Below, in pieces: positions 41,901-55,023 of a DNA stretch of 64,000 nt. How positions within the stretch are numbered: position 1 is the stretch's first letter; every line of letters begins with the position of its first letter. This DNA comes from Archivesica marissinica. Its lineage: Eukaryota; Mollusca; Bivalvia; Venerida; Vesicomyidae. A program made the translations under genes and the position numbers. The stretch spans positions 40,980 to 104,979 of the forward strand of contig JABXNX010000113.1 of the NCBI GenBank assembly GCA_014843695.1. Direction: 5' to 3'. Below the pieces are notes generated by a model. The model did not search any database, was not told where the DNA came from, and was given only the letters and a program-made list of their open reading frames with translations.

Positions 41901-44050
41901 CAGACTACTGTACACAGTGACCAATGAGTGTGTTCTACCTAAGGGTGATACAGACTACTGTAAACAGTGATCTATGATTGTGTTATACCTAAGGGTGGTA
42001 CAGACTACTGTACACAGTGACCTATGAGTGTGTTCTACCTAAGGGTGATACAGACTACTGTACACAGTGACCTATGATTGTGTTATACCTAAGGGTGATA
42101 CACACTACTGTACACAGTGACCAATGATTGTGTTATACCTAAGGGTGGTACAAACTACTGTACACAGTGATCTATGACGTTTCTACCTAAGTTTGGTACA
42201 AACTACTGTACACAGTGACCTATGATTGTGTTCTATCTAGGGGTAGTACAGACTAATGTACACAGTGGGTGATACAGACTACTGTACACAGTGACCTATG
42301 ATTGTGTTATACCTAGCGGTAATACAGACTACTGTACACAATGATCTGTGATTGTGTTATACCTAGGTGGGGTACAGACCCCTGTACACAGTGATCTATG
42401 AGTGTGTTCTACCTAAGGGTGGTACAGACTACTGTACACAGTGACCTATGAGTGTGTTCTACCTAAGGGTGGTACAGACTACTGTACACAGTGATCTATG
42501 ATTGTGTTATACCTAAGGGTGGTACAGACTACTGTACACAATGATCTGTGAGTGTGTTATACCTAAGGGTAATACAGACTACTGTACACAGTGACCTATG
42601 ATTGTGTTCTACCTAGGGGTAGCACAGACTACTGGACACAGTGATCTATGATTGTGTTATACCTCGGGGTAGTACAGACTACTGGACACAGTGACCTATG
42701 ATTGTGTTTTACCTAGGGGTAGTACAGACTACTGGACACAATGATCTATGATTGTGTTATACCTCGGGGTAGTACATACTACTGGACACAGTGACCTATG
42801 ATTGTGTTATACCTCGAGGTAGTACAGACTACTGGACACAGTGACCTATGATTGTGTTCTACCTAGGGGTAGTACAGACTACTGGACACAGTGATCTATG
42901 ATTGTGTTATACCTCGGGGTAGTACAGACTACTGGACACAGTGATCTATGATTGTGTTATACCTCGGGGTAGTACAGACTACTGGACACAGTGATCTATG
43001 ATTGTGTTATACCTCGGGGTAGTACAGACTACTGGACACAGTGACCTATGATTGTGTTCTACCTAGGGGTAGTACAGACTACTGGACACAGTGATCTATG
43101 ATTGTGTTATACCTCGGGGTAGTACAGACTACTGGACACAGTGATCTATGATTGTGTTATACCTCGGGGTAGTACAGACTACTGTACACAGTGACCTATG
43201 ATTGTGTTATACCTGGGGGTAGTACAGACTACTGGACACAGTGACCTATGATTGTGTTCTACCTAGGGGTAGTACAGAATACTGTACACAGTGATCTATG
43301 ATTGTGTTATACCTAGGGGTGGTACAGACTACTGTACACAGTGACCTATGATTGTGTTCTACCTATGGGTGGTACAGACTACTGTACACAGTGCTCTATG
43401 ATTGTGTTATAGCTAAGGGTGGTACAGACTACTGTACACGGTGACCTATGACTGTGTTCTACCTAGGGGTAGTACGGGCTACTGTACACAGTGATCTATA
43501 AGTCTGCTCTACCTAGGGGTGGTACAGACTACTGTACACAGTGCTCTATGATTGTGTTCTACCTAGTTGGGATACAGACTACTGTACACAGTGACCTATG
43601 ATTGTGTTATACCTAGGTGTGGTACAGACTACTGTACACAGTGACCTATGACGTTTCTACCTACGGTTGGTACAAACTACTGTACACAGTGACCTATGGC
43701 TGTTTTCTACCTAAGGGTGGTTCACACTACTGTACACAGTTACCTATGATTGTGTTCTACCTAAGGGTGGGTGGTACAGACTACTGTACACAGTGACCTC
43801 TGATTGTGTTATGCCTAGGTGGGATACAGACTACTGTAGACAGTGATCTATGGCTGTTTTCTACCTAAGGGTGGTTCACACTACTGTACACAGTGACCTC
43901 TGATTGTGTTATACCTATGGGTGGTACAGACTACTGTACACATTGATCTATGGCTGTTTTCTACCTAAGGGTGGTTCACACTACTGTACACAGTGACCTC
44001 TGATTGTGTTATACCTAGGTGGGATACAGACTACTGTATACAGTGATATA
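38947..44050. repeat. 50-bp tandem array, about 102 copies
   Basis: The unit has GTACAGACTACTGTACACAG, then TGATCTATGATTGTGTTATA and CCTAAGGGTG. A distinct sub-array at about 42600-43260 has TACTGGACACAG and CCTCGGGGTAG. Runs of variants repeat in order (about 38950-39540 versus 39770-40190 and 40960-41500), indicating multi-unit duplications. Confidence 0.97.
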
Positions 44051-44077
44051 TGATTGTGTTCTGTTTATGGGCAGCCG

Positions 44078-44200
44078 ATTGCATAGATACTCAAAATGCA
44101 ACTCGGATAGATATATATATATCAGAGTTGCATTTGGCGTATCTATGCAATATATAAATATATATATTTGGCGTATCTATGCAATATATAAATATATATA
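44078..44200. repeat. Hairpin inverted repeat next to the 50-bp array
   Basis: ATTGCATAGATAC...AATGCAACTC (44078-44104) is reversed at 44125-44151 (GAGTTGCATT...GTATCTATGCAAT) with a 20-bp AT-rich spacer. The right half-arm is then repeated directly at about 44167-44192. The structure begins within 30 bp of the last 50-bp unit. Confidence 0.75.
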
Positions 44201-45148
44201 TATATATTCATGTACGCTGTCAACCCGTACCCTAGTCAACTCGACCCTCGTCGTTGTACGCAGCTCCGATGACCGTTGTACGCGGCAATTTTCGGTTTTA
44301 ATGAATGACCCTCACTTCACTGTGTTCAAATATCAACAAGCTTTAAAATAAAAGCCTTGTTTTAAAAATTAAATTAAAAAACGTCGATTGTACTATATGT
44401 CGCCGTATCCCTTTTCATGCCCTGACTCTTCTACTTCTACTTCTACTTGAATACTGCCCAGGGCTAATGCATCACGGGCAAGTGACATCATCAAAATGGT
44501 TAAGAGCTCTAAGGCGTATGTACAGTTAAAAACTGATAAAAACGTGTCAAGTGTCTAGGCTGTTAGTTTTTGCAGACGAAGGCCAAACTCTTACACCTCC
44601 TAACGGGTATATGGATCTCTAGGGGTTGGGTTTGAGTGAAGGCTCGACCGGACATAATATACGGGGGTAAAAAGAATAAAACAACTGAATATTTTCTCTG
44701 TAACGTTTATTGATGGTTTATTAACGATTGGGATCCAATGCCAAGCTATGACATATAGAAATATATTTATCTATGTACAATCGACGTTTTTTATCCTACC
44801 ACAGCGCTATCACGACGTCCACTGAGACATGTTAACATACATGTCTTGTCAAGCTAGTCAGACTGACCTATTCATGTATATACAATGTCGTAAAAGCCTT
44901 GATGTCAGTATGAAACTATGGAGTAGTACTCTGAGAGATGCAAACTCCCGCGCTGGTATATAACAAGTTGTTTTGACGCATTTTAATAAAACGTTGTGGA
45001 TATATGGTGCGTTATTCTAGTATGAAGTGGTTTAAGTTTGGTAAAAATCGGTAAACACATGTGGTCATGGCGGTCATCCGATATATTGAGCTATGCTGTC
45101 CACAAACAGACGCACACGCAAACACATATACGCAGCCAAAAAACAATA
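44201..45148. other. No gene seen
   Basis: Unique DNA. CAATCGACGTTTTTTA at 44769-44784 is an inverted partner of AAAAACGTCGATTG (44377-44390), a small inverted repeat about 390 bp apart. No exon was recognised. Confidence 0.4.
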
Positions 45149-45412
45149 ACTCCGTGCCTACTGAGGGGACATAAAGAACTCCGTGCCTACTGAGGGGACA
45201 TAAAGAACTCCGTGCCTACTGAGGGGACATAAAGAACTCCGTGCCTACTGAGGGGACATAAAGAACTCCGTGCCTACTGAGGGGACATAAAGAACGCCGT
45301 GCCTACTGAGGGGACATAAAGAACGCCGTGCCTACTGAGGGGACATAAAGAACGCCGTGCCTACTGAGGGGACATAAAGAACTCCGTGCCTACTATGGGG
45401 ACACAAAGACAT
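45149..45412. repeat. 29-bp tandem array, about 9 copies
   Basis: The unit CTCCGTGCCTACTGAGGGGA plus CATAAAGAA is near perfect. Three central copies have CGCCGTG. Confidence 0.97.
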
Positions 45413-45789
45413 GGTGCCAACAAAACATACACACAACTGAGAAGTATTGGAGAGAGTTTTCCAAAGTGTTGTACATTAAGGCCAAATACGATCAATACAG
45501 TAAAACCCCTATAATAATAACCACCAACGCGACTTCGATAAAGTGGTCGTATTGGTCACGATACTGAGTTAATTTTTTTCTTTAAATAATATTTTAATGC
45601 ATTTTTTCATACAATACATTACATATATACATACAATACTAAGAACAAATCAGAGATTAATATGGAATTATATGATTGCAGTATACGATACATTTGTTTT
45701 GTCGAGGGAACAAGGCAAATGGGTTGGGCTACAAGTTATAACAACATTATTTACATTAGTTACTGAGTTCATAGCCATATTATAATAAT
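45413..45789. other. Unique spacer with a pogo-like MITE fragment
   Basis: ACAGTAAAACCCCTATAATA and AGTGGTCGTATTGG at about 45498-45560 resemble a pogo/Tigger end. The remainder is AT-rich with no coding signal. Confidence 0.4.
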
Positions 45790-47372
45790 GGAAATAGATA
45801 TAACATATGCTATATATACCAGGACCAATGGAAGGAGATATAAAATAAATACGCTATATATACCAGGACCAATGGAAGGAGGTATAACATATCCTATATA
45901 TACCAGGACCAATGGAAGGAGATATAACATATGATATATATACCAGGACCAATGGAAGGAGATATAACATATGCTATATATACCAGGACCAATGGAAGGA
46001 GATATAAAATATGCTATATATACCAGGACCAATGGAAGGCGATATAACATATGCTATATATACCAGGACCAATGGAAGGCGATATAACATATGCTATATA
46101 TACCAGGACCAATGGAAGGAGATATAAAATATGATATATATACCAGGACCAATGGAAGGAGATATAAAATATGATATATATACCAGGACCAATGGAAGGA
46201 GATATAACATATGATATATATACCAGGACCAATGGAAGGAGATATAAAATATGCTATATATACCAGGACCAATGGAAGGAGATATAAAATATGATATATA
46301 TACCAGGACCAATGGAAGGCGATATAACATATGCTATATATACCAGGACCAATGGAAGGAGATATAAAATATGATATATATACCAGGACCAATGGAAGGC
46401 GATATAACATATGCTATATATACCAGGACCAATGGAAATATATATAAAATATGCTATATATACCAGGACCAATGGAAATATATATAAAATATGCTATATA
46501 TACCAGGACCAATGGACGGAGATATAAAATATGCTATATATACCAGAACCAATGGAAGGAGATATAACATATGCTATATATACCAGGACCAATGGAAGGA
46601 GATATAAAATATGCTATATATACCAGGACCAATGGAAGGAGGTATAACATATGCTATATATACCAGGACCAATGGAAGAAATATAAAATATGCTATATAT
46701 ACCAGGACCAATGGAAGGAGATATAAAATATGCTATATATACCAGGACCAATGGAAGGAGGTATAACATATGCTATATATACCAGGACCAATGGAAGAAA
46801 TATAAAATATGCTATATATACCAGGACCAATGGAAGGAAATATAAAATATGCTATATATACCAGGACCAATGGAAGGAGATATAACATATGCTATATATA
46901 CCAGGACCAATGGAAGGAGATATAACATATGCTATATATACCAGGACCAATGGAAGGAGATATAACATATGCTATATATACCAGGACCAATGGACGGAGA
47001 TATAAAATATGCTATATATACCAGGACCAATGGAAATAGATATAAAATATGCTATATATACCAGGACCAATGGACGGAGATATAACATATGCTATATATA
47101 CCAGGACCAATGGAAGGAGATATAACATATGCTATATATACCAGGACCAATGGAAGGAGATATAACATATGCTATATATACCAGGACCAATGGTAGGAGA
47201 TATAACATATGCTATATATACCAGGACCAATGGAAGGAGATATAACATATGCTATATATACCAGGACCAATGGAAGGATATATAACATATGCTATATATA
47301 CCAGGACCAATGGAAGGAGACATGGAGATATAAAATATGCTATATATACCAGGACCAATGGAAGGAGATATA
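45790..47372. repeat. 40-bp tandem array, about 40 copies
   Basis: The unit has AGGACCAATGGAAGGAGATA, then TAACATATGCTATATATACC. Variation is concentrated at AAC/AAA, GCT/GAT and GGAGA/AATATA. Because 40 is not a multiple of three, the minus-strand open frames cycle through three phases of one repeat. Confidence 0.97.
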
Positions 47373-47382
47373 AAATAGTATG

Positions 47383-47760
47383 CTTTATTGCATACGTTAC
47401 TATAAATAGTAACACATTTAATGGTAGAAAAGCAAAATATCTGGTCGACGCGGGCAATATATTTCGATTATCGGCTCTGCCGGGCCAATATCGGACCCCG
47501 ATATTGGCCCGCGCGTGCCGAAAACGAATCACGAGCACGTGTCACAGGTAGCAACAACATAGTAACTACATTGTGTAAACATGGCCGCCTGGGGCCGTTA
47601 AGGTATGCAATAAAGAAGTTATTAAACGGCTGCTGTGGGCCATTTGTGGATATTGGCGCACATATCCGATATTGGCCCTCGGGCCTAACGACCCTCGGGC
47701 CATTATCTCCATATGGTGCGCCAATATCCACAAATGGCCTACCTCCGCGGTTTAATAACC
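47383..47760. mobile_element. Nested inverted-repeat (palindromic) elements
   Basis: CTTTATTGCATAC (47383-47395) pairs with GTATGCAATAAAG (47603-47615). Inside is GGGCCAATATCGG/CCGATATTGGCCC (about 47483-47511). Immediately after, 47618-47760 is a second palindrome of about 65-bp arms (GGCCATTTGTGGATATTGGC against GCCAATATCCACAAATGGCC). The region is GC-richer than its flanks. It looks like one or two foldback/MITE elements. Confidence 0.6.
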
Positions 47761-48005
47761 TCTAAATATTTACTAGGAATAACTTGCTTTAAAACTGCAG
47801 AGGAAACAAAAATTGAGAATGATACAATCAGTAAATTGTAATTATTTAATTACCGGTTCCGGTAAATGGCGGCCATGTCAAAAATAAAATTGTTAGTTGA
47901 ACAAATTATTCCTTTGCTAAATCAGATCATGTAGTCGATCGAGATCACCACAGACCGGCGCTATATGTTTTGAGTTGTATATGATAAACTATTGCTGTTT
48001 TTTTA
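47761..48005. other. No gene seen
   Basis: Short unique stretch before a SINE tail and the N gap. Confidence 0.5.
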
Positions 48006-48032
48006 TATTTAAGTTTATTTAACATCGCTACC
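48006..48032 (-). mobile_element. SINE family B tail cut by the assembly gap
   Basis: TTTAAGTTTATTTAACATCG then CTACC is the family B tail seen at 7631 and 33621. The rest is lost in the gap. Confidence 0.55.
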
Positions 48033-49032
48033 NNNNNNNNNNNNNNNNNNNNNNNNNNNNNNNNNNNNNNNNNNNNNNNNNNNNNNNNNNNNNNNNNNNN
48101 NNNNNNNNNNNNNNNNNNNNNNNNNNNNNNNNNNNNNNNNNNNNNNNNNNNNNNNNNNNNNNNNNNNNNNNNNNNNNNNNNNNNNNNNNNNNNNNNNNNN
48201 NNNNNNNNNNNNNNNNNNNNNNNNNNNNNNNNNNNNNNNNNNNNNNNNNNNNNNNNNNNNNNNNNNNNNNNNNNNNNNNNNNNNNNNNNNNNNNNNNNNN
48301 NNNNNNNNNNNNNNNNNNNNNNNNNNNNNNNNNNNNNNNNNNNNNNNNNNNNNNNNNNNNNNNNNNNNNNNNNNNNNNNNNNNNNNNNNNNNNNNNNNNN
48401 NNNNNNNNNNNNNNNNNNNNNNNNNNNNNNNNNNNNNNNNNNNNNNNNNNNNNNNNNNNNNNNNNNNNNNNNNNNNNNNNNNNNNNNNNNNNNNNNNNNN
48501 NNNNNNNNNNNNNNNNNNNNNNNNNNNNNNNNNNNNNNNNNNNNNNNNNNNNNNNNNNNNNNNNNNNNNNNNNNNNNNNNNNNNNNNNNNNNNNNNNNNN
48601 NNNNNNNNNNNNNNNNNNNNNNNNNNNNNNNNNNNNNNNNNNNNNNNNNNNNNNNNNNNNNNNNNNNNNNNNNNNNNNNNNNNNNNNNNNNNNNNNNNNN
48701 NNNNNNNNNNNNNNNNNNNNNNNNNNNNNNNNNNNNNNNNNNNNNNNNNNNNNNNNNNNNNNNNNNNNNNNNNNNNNNNNNNNNNNNNNNNNNNNNNNNN
48801 NNNNNNNNNNNNNNNNNNNNNNNNNNNNNNNNNNNNNNNNNNNNNNNNNNNNNNNNNNNNNNNNNNNNNNNNNNNNNNNNNNNNNNNNNNNNNNNNNNNN
48901 NNNNNNNNNNNNNNNNNNNNNNNNNNNNNNNNNNNNNNNNNNNNNNNNNNNNNNNNNNNNNNNNNNNNNNNNNNNNNNNNNNNNNNNNNNNNNNNNNNNN
49001 NNNNNNNNNNNNNNNNNNNNNNNNNNNNNNNN
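48033..49032. other. Assembly gap of exactly 1000 N
   Basis: The round length suggests a placeholder and not a measured size. The gap sits at the outer edge of the left palindrome arm. Confidence 0.97.
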
Positions 49033-52000
49033 TGTCTGGGTATATACTGTGCATGGATACCACGGCATGCATGCCCACACCTCGGTGGAGCCAGCATGTC
49101 TGGGTATATACTGTGCATGGATACCACGGCATGCATGCCCACACCTCGGTGGAGCCAGCATGTCTGGGTATATACTGTGCATGGATACCACGGCATGCCC
49201 ACACCTCGGTGAAGCCAGCATGTCTGGGTATATACTGTGCATGGATACCACGACAAACCCACATCTCGGTGGAGCCAGCGTGGCGCATGTCTCGGTGTTA
49301 TGGATACCACGAAATGCCCACACCTAGGTGGAGCCAGCATGCCGCATGTCTGGGTGTCATGGATACCACGGTATGCCCACACCTCGGTGGAGCCAGCGTG
49401 GCGCATGTCTCGGTGTTATGGATACCACGAAATGCCCACACCTCGGTGGAGCCAGCATGCCGCATGTCTGGGTGTCATGGATACCACGGTATGCCCACAC
49501 CTCGGTGGAGCCAGCGTGGCGCATGTCTCGGTGTTATGGATACCACGGAATGCCCACACCTCGGTGGAGCCAGCGTGGCGCATGTCTCGGTGTTATGGAT
49601 ACCACGAAATGCCAACACCTCGGTGGAGCCAGCATGCCGCATGTCTGGGTGTCATGGATACCACGGAATGCCCACGCCTCGGTGGAGCCAGCATGTCGCA
49701 TGTCTGGGTATATACTGTGCATGGATACCACGAAATGCCCACACCTCGGTGGAGCTAGTATGCCGCATGTCTGGGTGTTATGGATACCACGACATGCCCA
49801 CACCTCGGTGGAGCCAGTATGCCGCATGTCTCGGTGTTATGGATACCACGGCATGCCCACACCTAGGTGAAGCCAGCATGCCGCATATCTGGGTGTCATG
49901 GATACCACGGCATGCCCACACCTAGGTGAAGCCAGCATGCCGCATGTCTGGGGGTTATGGATACCACGGCATGCCCACACCTAGGTGAAGCCAGCATGCC
50001 GCATGTCTGGGTGTCATAGATACTACGGCATGCCCACACCTAGGTGAAGCCAGCATGCCGCACCTCTGGGTGTCATGGATACCACGGCATGCCCACACCT
50101 AGGTGAAACCAGCATGCCGCATGTCTGGGTGTTATGAATACCACGGCATGCCCACACCTAGGTGAAGCCAGCATGCCGCATGTCTGGGTGTCATGGATAC
50201 CACGGCATGCCCACACCTAGGTGAAGCCAGCATGCCGCACCTATGGGTGTCATGGATACCACGGCATGCCCACACCTAGGTGAAGCCAGCATGGCGCATG
50301 TCTCGGTGTTATGGATACCACGGAATGCCCACACCACGGTGAAGCCAACATGGCGCATGTCTCGGTGTCATGGATACCACGGAATGCCTACACATAGGTG
50401 AAGCCAGCATGGCGCATGTCTCGGTGTTATGGATACCACGGAATGCCTACACCACGGTGAAGCCAACATGGCGCATGTCTCGGTGTCATGGATACCACGG
50501 AATGCCTACACCACGGTGAAGCCAACATGGCGCATGTCTCGGTGTCATGGATACCACGGAATGCCTACACCACGGTGAAGCCAGCATGGCGCATGTCTCG
50601 GTGTTATGGATACCACGGAATGCCTACACCACGGTGAAGCCAGCATGGCGCATGTCTCGGTGTTATGGATACCACGGAATGCCTACACCTCGGTGAAGCC
50701 AGCATGGCGCATGTCTCGGTGTCATGGATACCACGACAAACCCACATCTCGGTGGAGCCAGCATGCCGCACCTCTGGTGTCATGGATACCACGAAATGCC
50801 CACACCTCGGTGGAGCCAGCATGCCTGGGAACAATGTCATGGATACCACGGAATGCCCACACCTCGGTGGAGCCAGCATGCCGCATGTCTCGGTGTTATG
50901 GATACCACGACATGCCCACACCTCGGTGGAGCCAGCATGCCTGGGTATATACTGTGCATAGATACCACGACATGCATGCCCACACCTCGGTGGAGCCAGC
51001 ATGTATGGGTATATACTGTGCATAGATACCACGACATGCCCACACCTCGGTGGAGCCAGCATGTTTGGGTATATACTGTGCATGGATACCACGGCATGCC
51101 CACATCTCGGTGGAGCCAGCGTGGCGCATGTCTGGGTGTCATGGATACCACGGCATGCCCACACCTCGGTGGAGCCAGCATGCCTGGGCATACAATGTGC
51201 ATGGATACCACGACAAACCCACACCTCGGTGGAGCCAGCATGCCTGGGTATACAATGTGCATGGATACCACGGCATGCCCACACCTCGGTGGAGCCAGCA
51301 TGCCTGGGCATACAATGTGCATGGATACCACGACATGCCCAGACCTCGGTGGAGCCAGCATGTCTGGGTATGCAATGTGCATGGATACCACGGCATGCCC
51401 AAACCTCGGTGGAGCCAGCATGCCTGGGCATGCAATGTGCATGGATACCACGGCATGTATGCCCACACCTCGGTGGAGCCAGCATGCCTGGGTATACAAT
51501 GTGCATGGATACCACTGAATGCCCACACCTCGGTGAAGCCAGCATGCCGCATGTTTTGGCATAGACTGTTCATGATACAGCGCAGTATGCATACCCACAC
51601 CTCGGTGAAGTCAGCATGCTGCATGTCTGGGTGTTCTGGATTCCACAGCCGCCCAAACATCGGTGGAGCCAGCATGCCTGAGTATACAATGTGCATGGAT
51701 ACCACGGCATGCCCACACCGAGGTGGACCAGCATGCCTGGGTAACAATGTTCATGGATACAACAGAATGCCCACACCTCGGTGAAGCCAGCATGCCGCAC
51801 ACCTGGGACAATGTCATGGATACCACGGCATGCCCACACCTCGGTGGAGCCAGCATGCCCATGCCTGGGTATACAATGTGCATGGATACCACGGCATGCA
51901 TGCCCACACCTCGGTGGAGCCAGTAAGCCGCATGCCTGGGTATACAATGTGCATGGATACCACGACAAATGCCCACACCTCGGTGGAGCCAGCATGCCGC

Positions 52001-52290
52001 ATGCCTGGGCATACAATGTGCATGGATACCACGGCATGCCCACACCTCGGTGGAGCCAGTATGCCGCATGTCTTGGCATAGACTGTTCATGGATACAGCG
52101 CAGTATGCATACCCACACATCGGTGAAGTCAGCATGCTGCATGTCTGGGTGTTCTGGATTCCACAGCATGCCCACACATCGGTGGAGCCAGCATGCCGCA
52201 TGTCTGTGTGTAGACTGTACATGCATACCACGGATTGCCCACACCTCGGTGAAGGCATACTGTCTGGGTATACACTGGCACAGATCTCTG
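49033..52290. repeat. 55-64-bp satellite, left arm
   Basis: About 55 units carry CTGGGT, CATGGATACCACGGCATGCC and CACACCTCGGTGGAGCCAGC. Sub-types appear in blocks: a long form with ATATACTGTGC and GCATGCATGCC, a short form with CCTAGGTGAAGCC (about 49860-50290), a form with CCACGGTGAAGCC (about 50330-50690) and one with ATACAATGTGC (51180 onward). Confidence 0.96.
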
Positions 52291-52372
52291 TGATTTACAT
52301 TTTAGTTTACATTTCATTAACATTGGAGATAATTCGTATGGCAACCGTGTGTGGATCTAGATACCTTACCAC
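52291..52372. other. Short palindrome spacer (left)
   Basis: Single-copy sequence with ATTTACATTTTAGTTTACAT and GGCAACCGTGTGTGGATC is mirrored at about 59844-59944. No gene is present. Confidence 0.85.
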
Positions 52373-55023
52373 AGATGGGCGTGTCAACAGAGAAGCTATG
52401 TACTGGTAGTGTATACTCTGATGGGCGTGCCAACAGAGAAGCTATGTACTGGCAGTGTATACTCTGATGGGCGTGTCAACAGAGAAGCTATGTGCTGATA
52501 GTGCATACTTCCTGATGGGTGTGTCAACAGAGAAGCTATGTATTGGTAGTGTATACTTCCTGATGGGTGTGTCAACAGAGACGCTATGTACTGGTAGTGT
52601 ATACTTCCTGATGGGTGTGTCAACAGAGACGCTATGTACTGGTAGTGTATACTTCCTGATGGGTGTGTCAACAGAGACGCTATGTACTGGTAGTGTATAC
52701 TTCCTGATGGGTGTGTCAACAGAGACGCTATGTACTGGTAGTGTATACTTCCTGATGGGTGTGTCAACAGAGACGCTATGTACTGGTAGTGTATACTTCC
52801 TGATGGGTGTGTCAACAGAGACGCTATGTACTGGTAGTGTATACTTCCTGATGGGTGTGTCAACAGAGACGCTATGTACTGGTAGTGTATACTTCCTGAT
52901 GGGTGTGTCAACAGAGACGCTATGTACTGGTAGTGTATACTTCCTGATGGGTGTGTCAACAGAGACGCTATGTACTGGTAGTGTATACTTCCTGATGGGT
53001 GTGTCAACAGAGACGCTATGTACTGGTAGTGTATACTTCCTGATGGGTGTGTCAACAGAGACGCTATGTACTGGTAGTGTATACTTCCTGATGGGCGTGT
53101 CAACAGAGACGCTATGTACTGGTAGTGTATACTTCCTGATGGGTGTGTCAACAGAGACGCTATGTACTGGTAGTGTATACTTCCTGATGGGTGTGTCAAC
53201 AGAGACGCTATGTACTGGTAGTGTATACTTCCTGATGGGCGTGTCAACAGAGACGCTATGTATTGGTAGTGTATACTTCCTGATGGGTGTGTCAACAGAG
53301 ACGCTATGTACTGGTAGTGTATACTTCCTGATGGGTGTGTCAACAGAGACGCTATGTATTGGTAGTGTATACTTCCTGATGGGTGTGTCAACAGAGACGC
53401 TATGTACTGGTAGTGTATACTTCCTGATGGGTGTGTCAACAGAGACGCTATGTGCTGGTAGTGTATACTTCCTGATGGGTGTGTCAACAGAGACGCTATG
53501 TACTGGTAGTGTATACTTCCTGATGGGTGTGTCAACAGAGACGCTATGTACTGGTAGTGTATACTTCCTGATGGTTGTGTCAACAGAGACGCTATGTACT
53601 GGTAGTGTATACTTCCTGATGGGTGTGTCAACAGAGACGCTATGTGTTTGTAATGTATACTTCCTGATGGGTGTGTCAACAGAGAAGCTATGTATTGGTA
53701 GTGTATACTTCCTGATGGGTGTGTCAACAAAGACGCTATGTACTGGTAGTGTATACTTCCTGATGGGTGTGTCAACAGAGACGCTATGTACTGGTAGTGT
53801 ATACTTCCTGATGGGTGTGTCAACAGAGACGCTATGTATTGGTAGTGTATACTTCCTGATGGGTGTGTCAACAGAGACGCTATGTACTGGTAGTGTATAC
53901 TTCCTGATGGGTGTGTCAACAGAGACGCTATGTACTGGTAGTGTATACTTCCTGATGGGTGTGTCAACAGAGACGCTATGTACTGGTAGTGTATACTTCC
54001 TGATGGGTGTGTCAACAGAGACGCTATGTATTGGTAGTGTATACTTCCTGATGGGCGTGTCAACAGAGACGCTATGTACTGGTAGTGTATACTTCCTGAT
54101 GGGTGTGTCAACAGAGACGCTGTGTACTGGTAGTGTATACTTCCTGATGGGTGTGTCAACAGAGACGCTATGTACTGGTAGTGTATACTTCCTGATGGGT
54201 GTGTCAACAGAGACGCTATGTATTGGTAGTGTATACTTCCTGATGGGCGTGTCAACAGAGACGCTATGTACTGGTAGTGTATACTTCCTGATGGGCGTGT
54301 CAACAGAGACGCTGTGTACTGGTAGTGTATACTTCCTGATGGGCGTGTCAACAGAGACGCTATGTACTGGTAGTGTATACTTCCTGATGGGTGTGCCAAC
54401 AGAGAAGCTATGTATTGGTAGTGTATACTTCCTGATGGGCGTGTCAACAGAGACGCTATGTATTGGTAGTGTATACTTCCTGATGGGCGTGTCAACAGAG
54501 ACGCTATGTACTGGTAGTGTATACTTCCTGATGGGTGTGTCAACAGAGACGCTATGTACTGGTAGTGTATACTTCCTGATGGGTGTGTCAACAGAGACGC
54601 TATGTACTGGTAGTGTATACTTCCTGATGGGTGTGTCAACAGAGACGCTATGTACTGGTAGTGTATACTTCCTGATGGGTGTGTCAACAGAGACGCTATG
54701 TACTGGTAGTGTATACTTCCTGATGGGTGTGTCAACAGAGACGCTATGTACTGGTAGTGTATACTTCCTGATGGGTGTGTCAACAGAGACGCTATGTACT
54801 GGTAGTGTATACTTCCTGATGGGTGTGTCAACAGAGACGCTATGTACTGATAGTGCATACTTCCTGATGGGCGTGTCAACAGAGACGCTATGTGTTTGTA
54901 ATGTATACTTCCTGATGGGTTTGTCAACAGAGAAGCTATGTACTGGTAGTGTATACTTCCTGATGGGTGTGTCAACGGAGACGCTATGTGTTTGTAGTGT
55001 ATGCTTCTGATGGGTGTGTCAAC
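52373..55023. repeat. 48-bp tandem array, left arm, about 55 copies
   Basis: The unit has TTCCTGATGGGTGTGTCAAC, then AGAGACGCTATGTACTGGTA and GTGTATAC. The 16-codon unit has no stop in at least one frame of each strand, so open frames of about 850 codons exist on both strands. Copies differ at a few fixed sites (GGT/GGC, ACT/ATT, ACG/AAG). Confidence 0.97.

Noticed and set aside
49053..51784. Long histidine/cysteine-rich frames in the 60-bp satellite
   Set aside because: These are shadows of a satellite of variable unit length. Frames switch with unit length, and the mirrored copies give the same peptides on the other strand.
52396..55010. 859- and 851-codon open frames in the 48-bp array as protein genes
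   Set aside because: Both strands are equally open, the frames are explained by a stop-free unit of 48 bp, and no splice sites, signal sequence or unique domain flank them.
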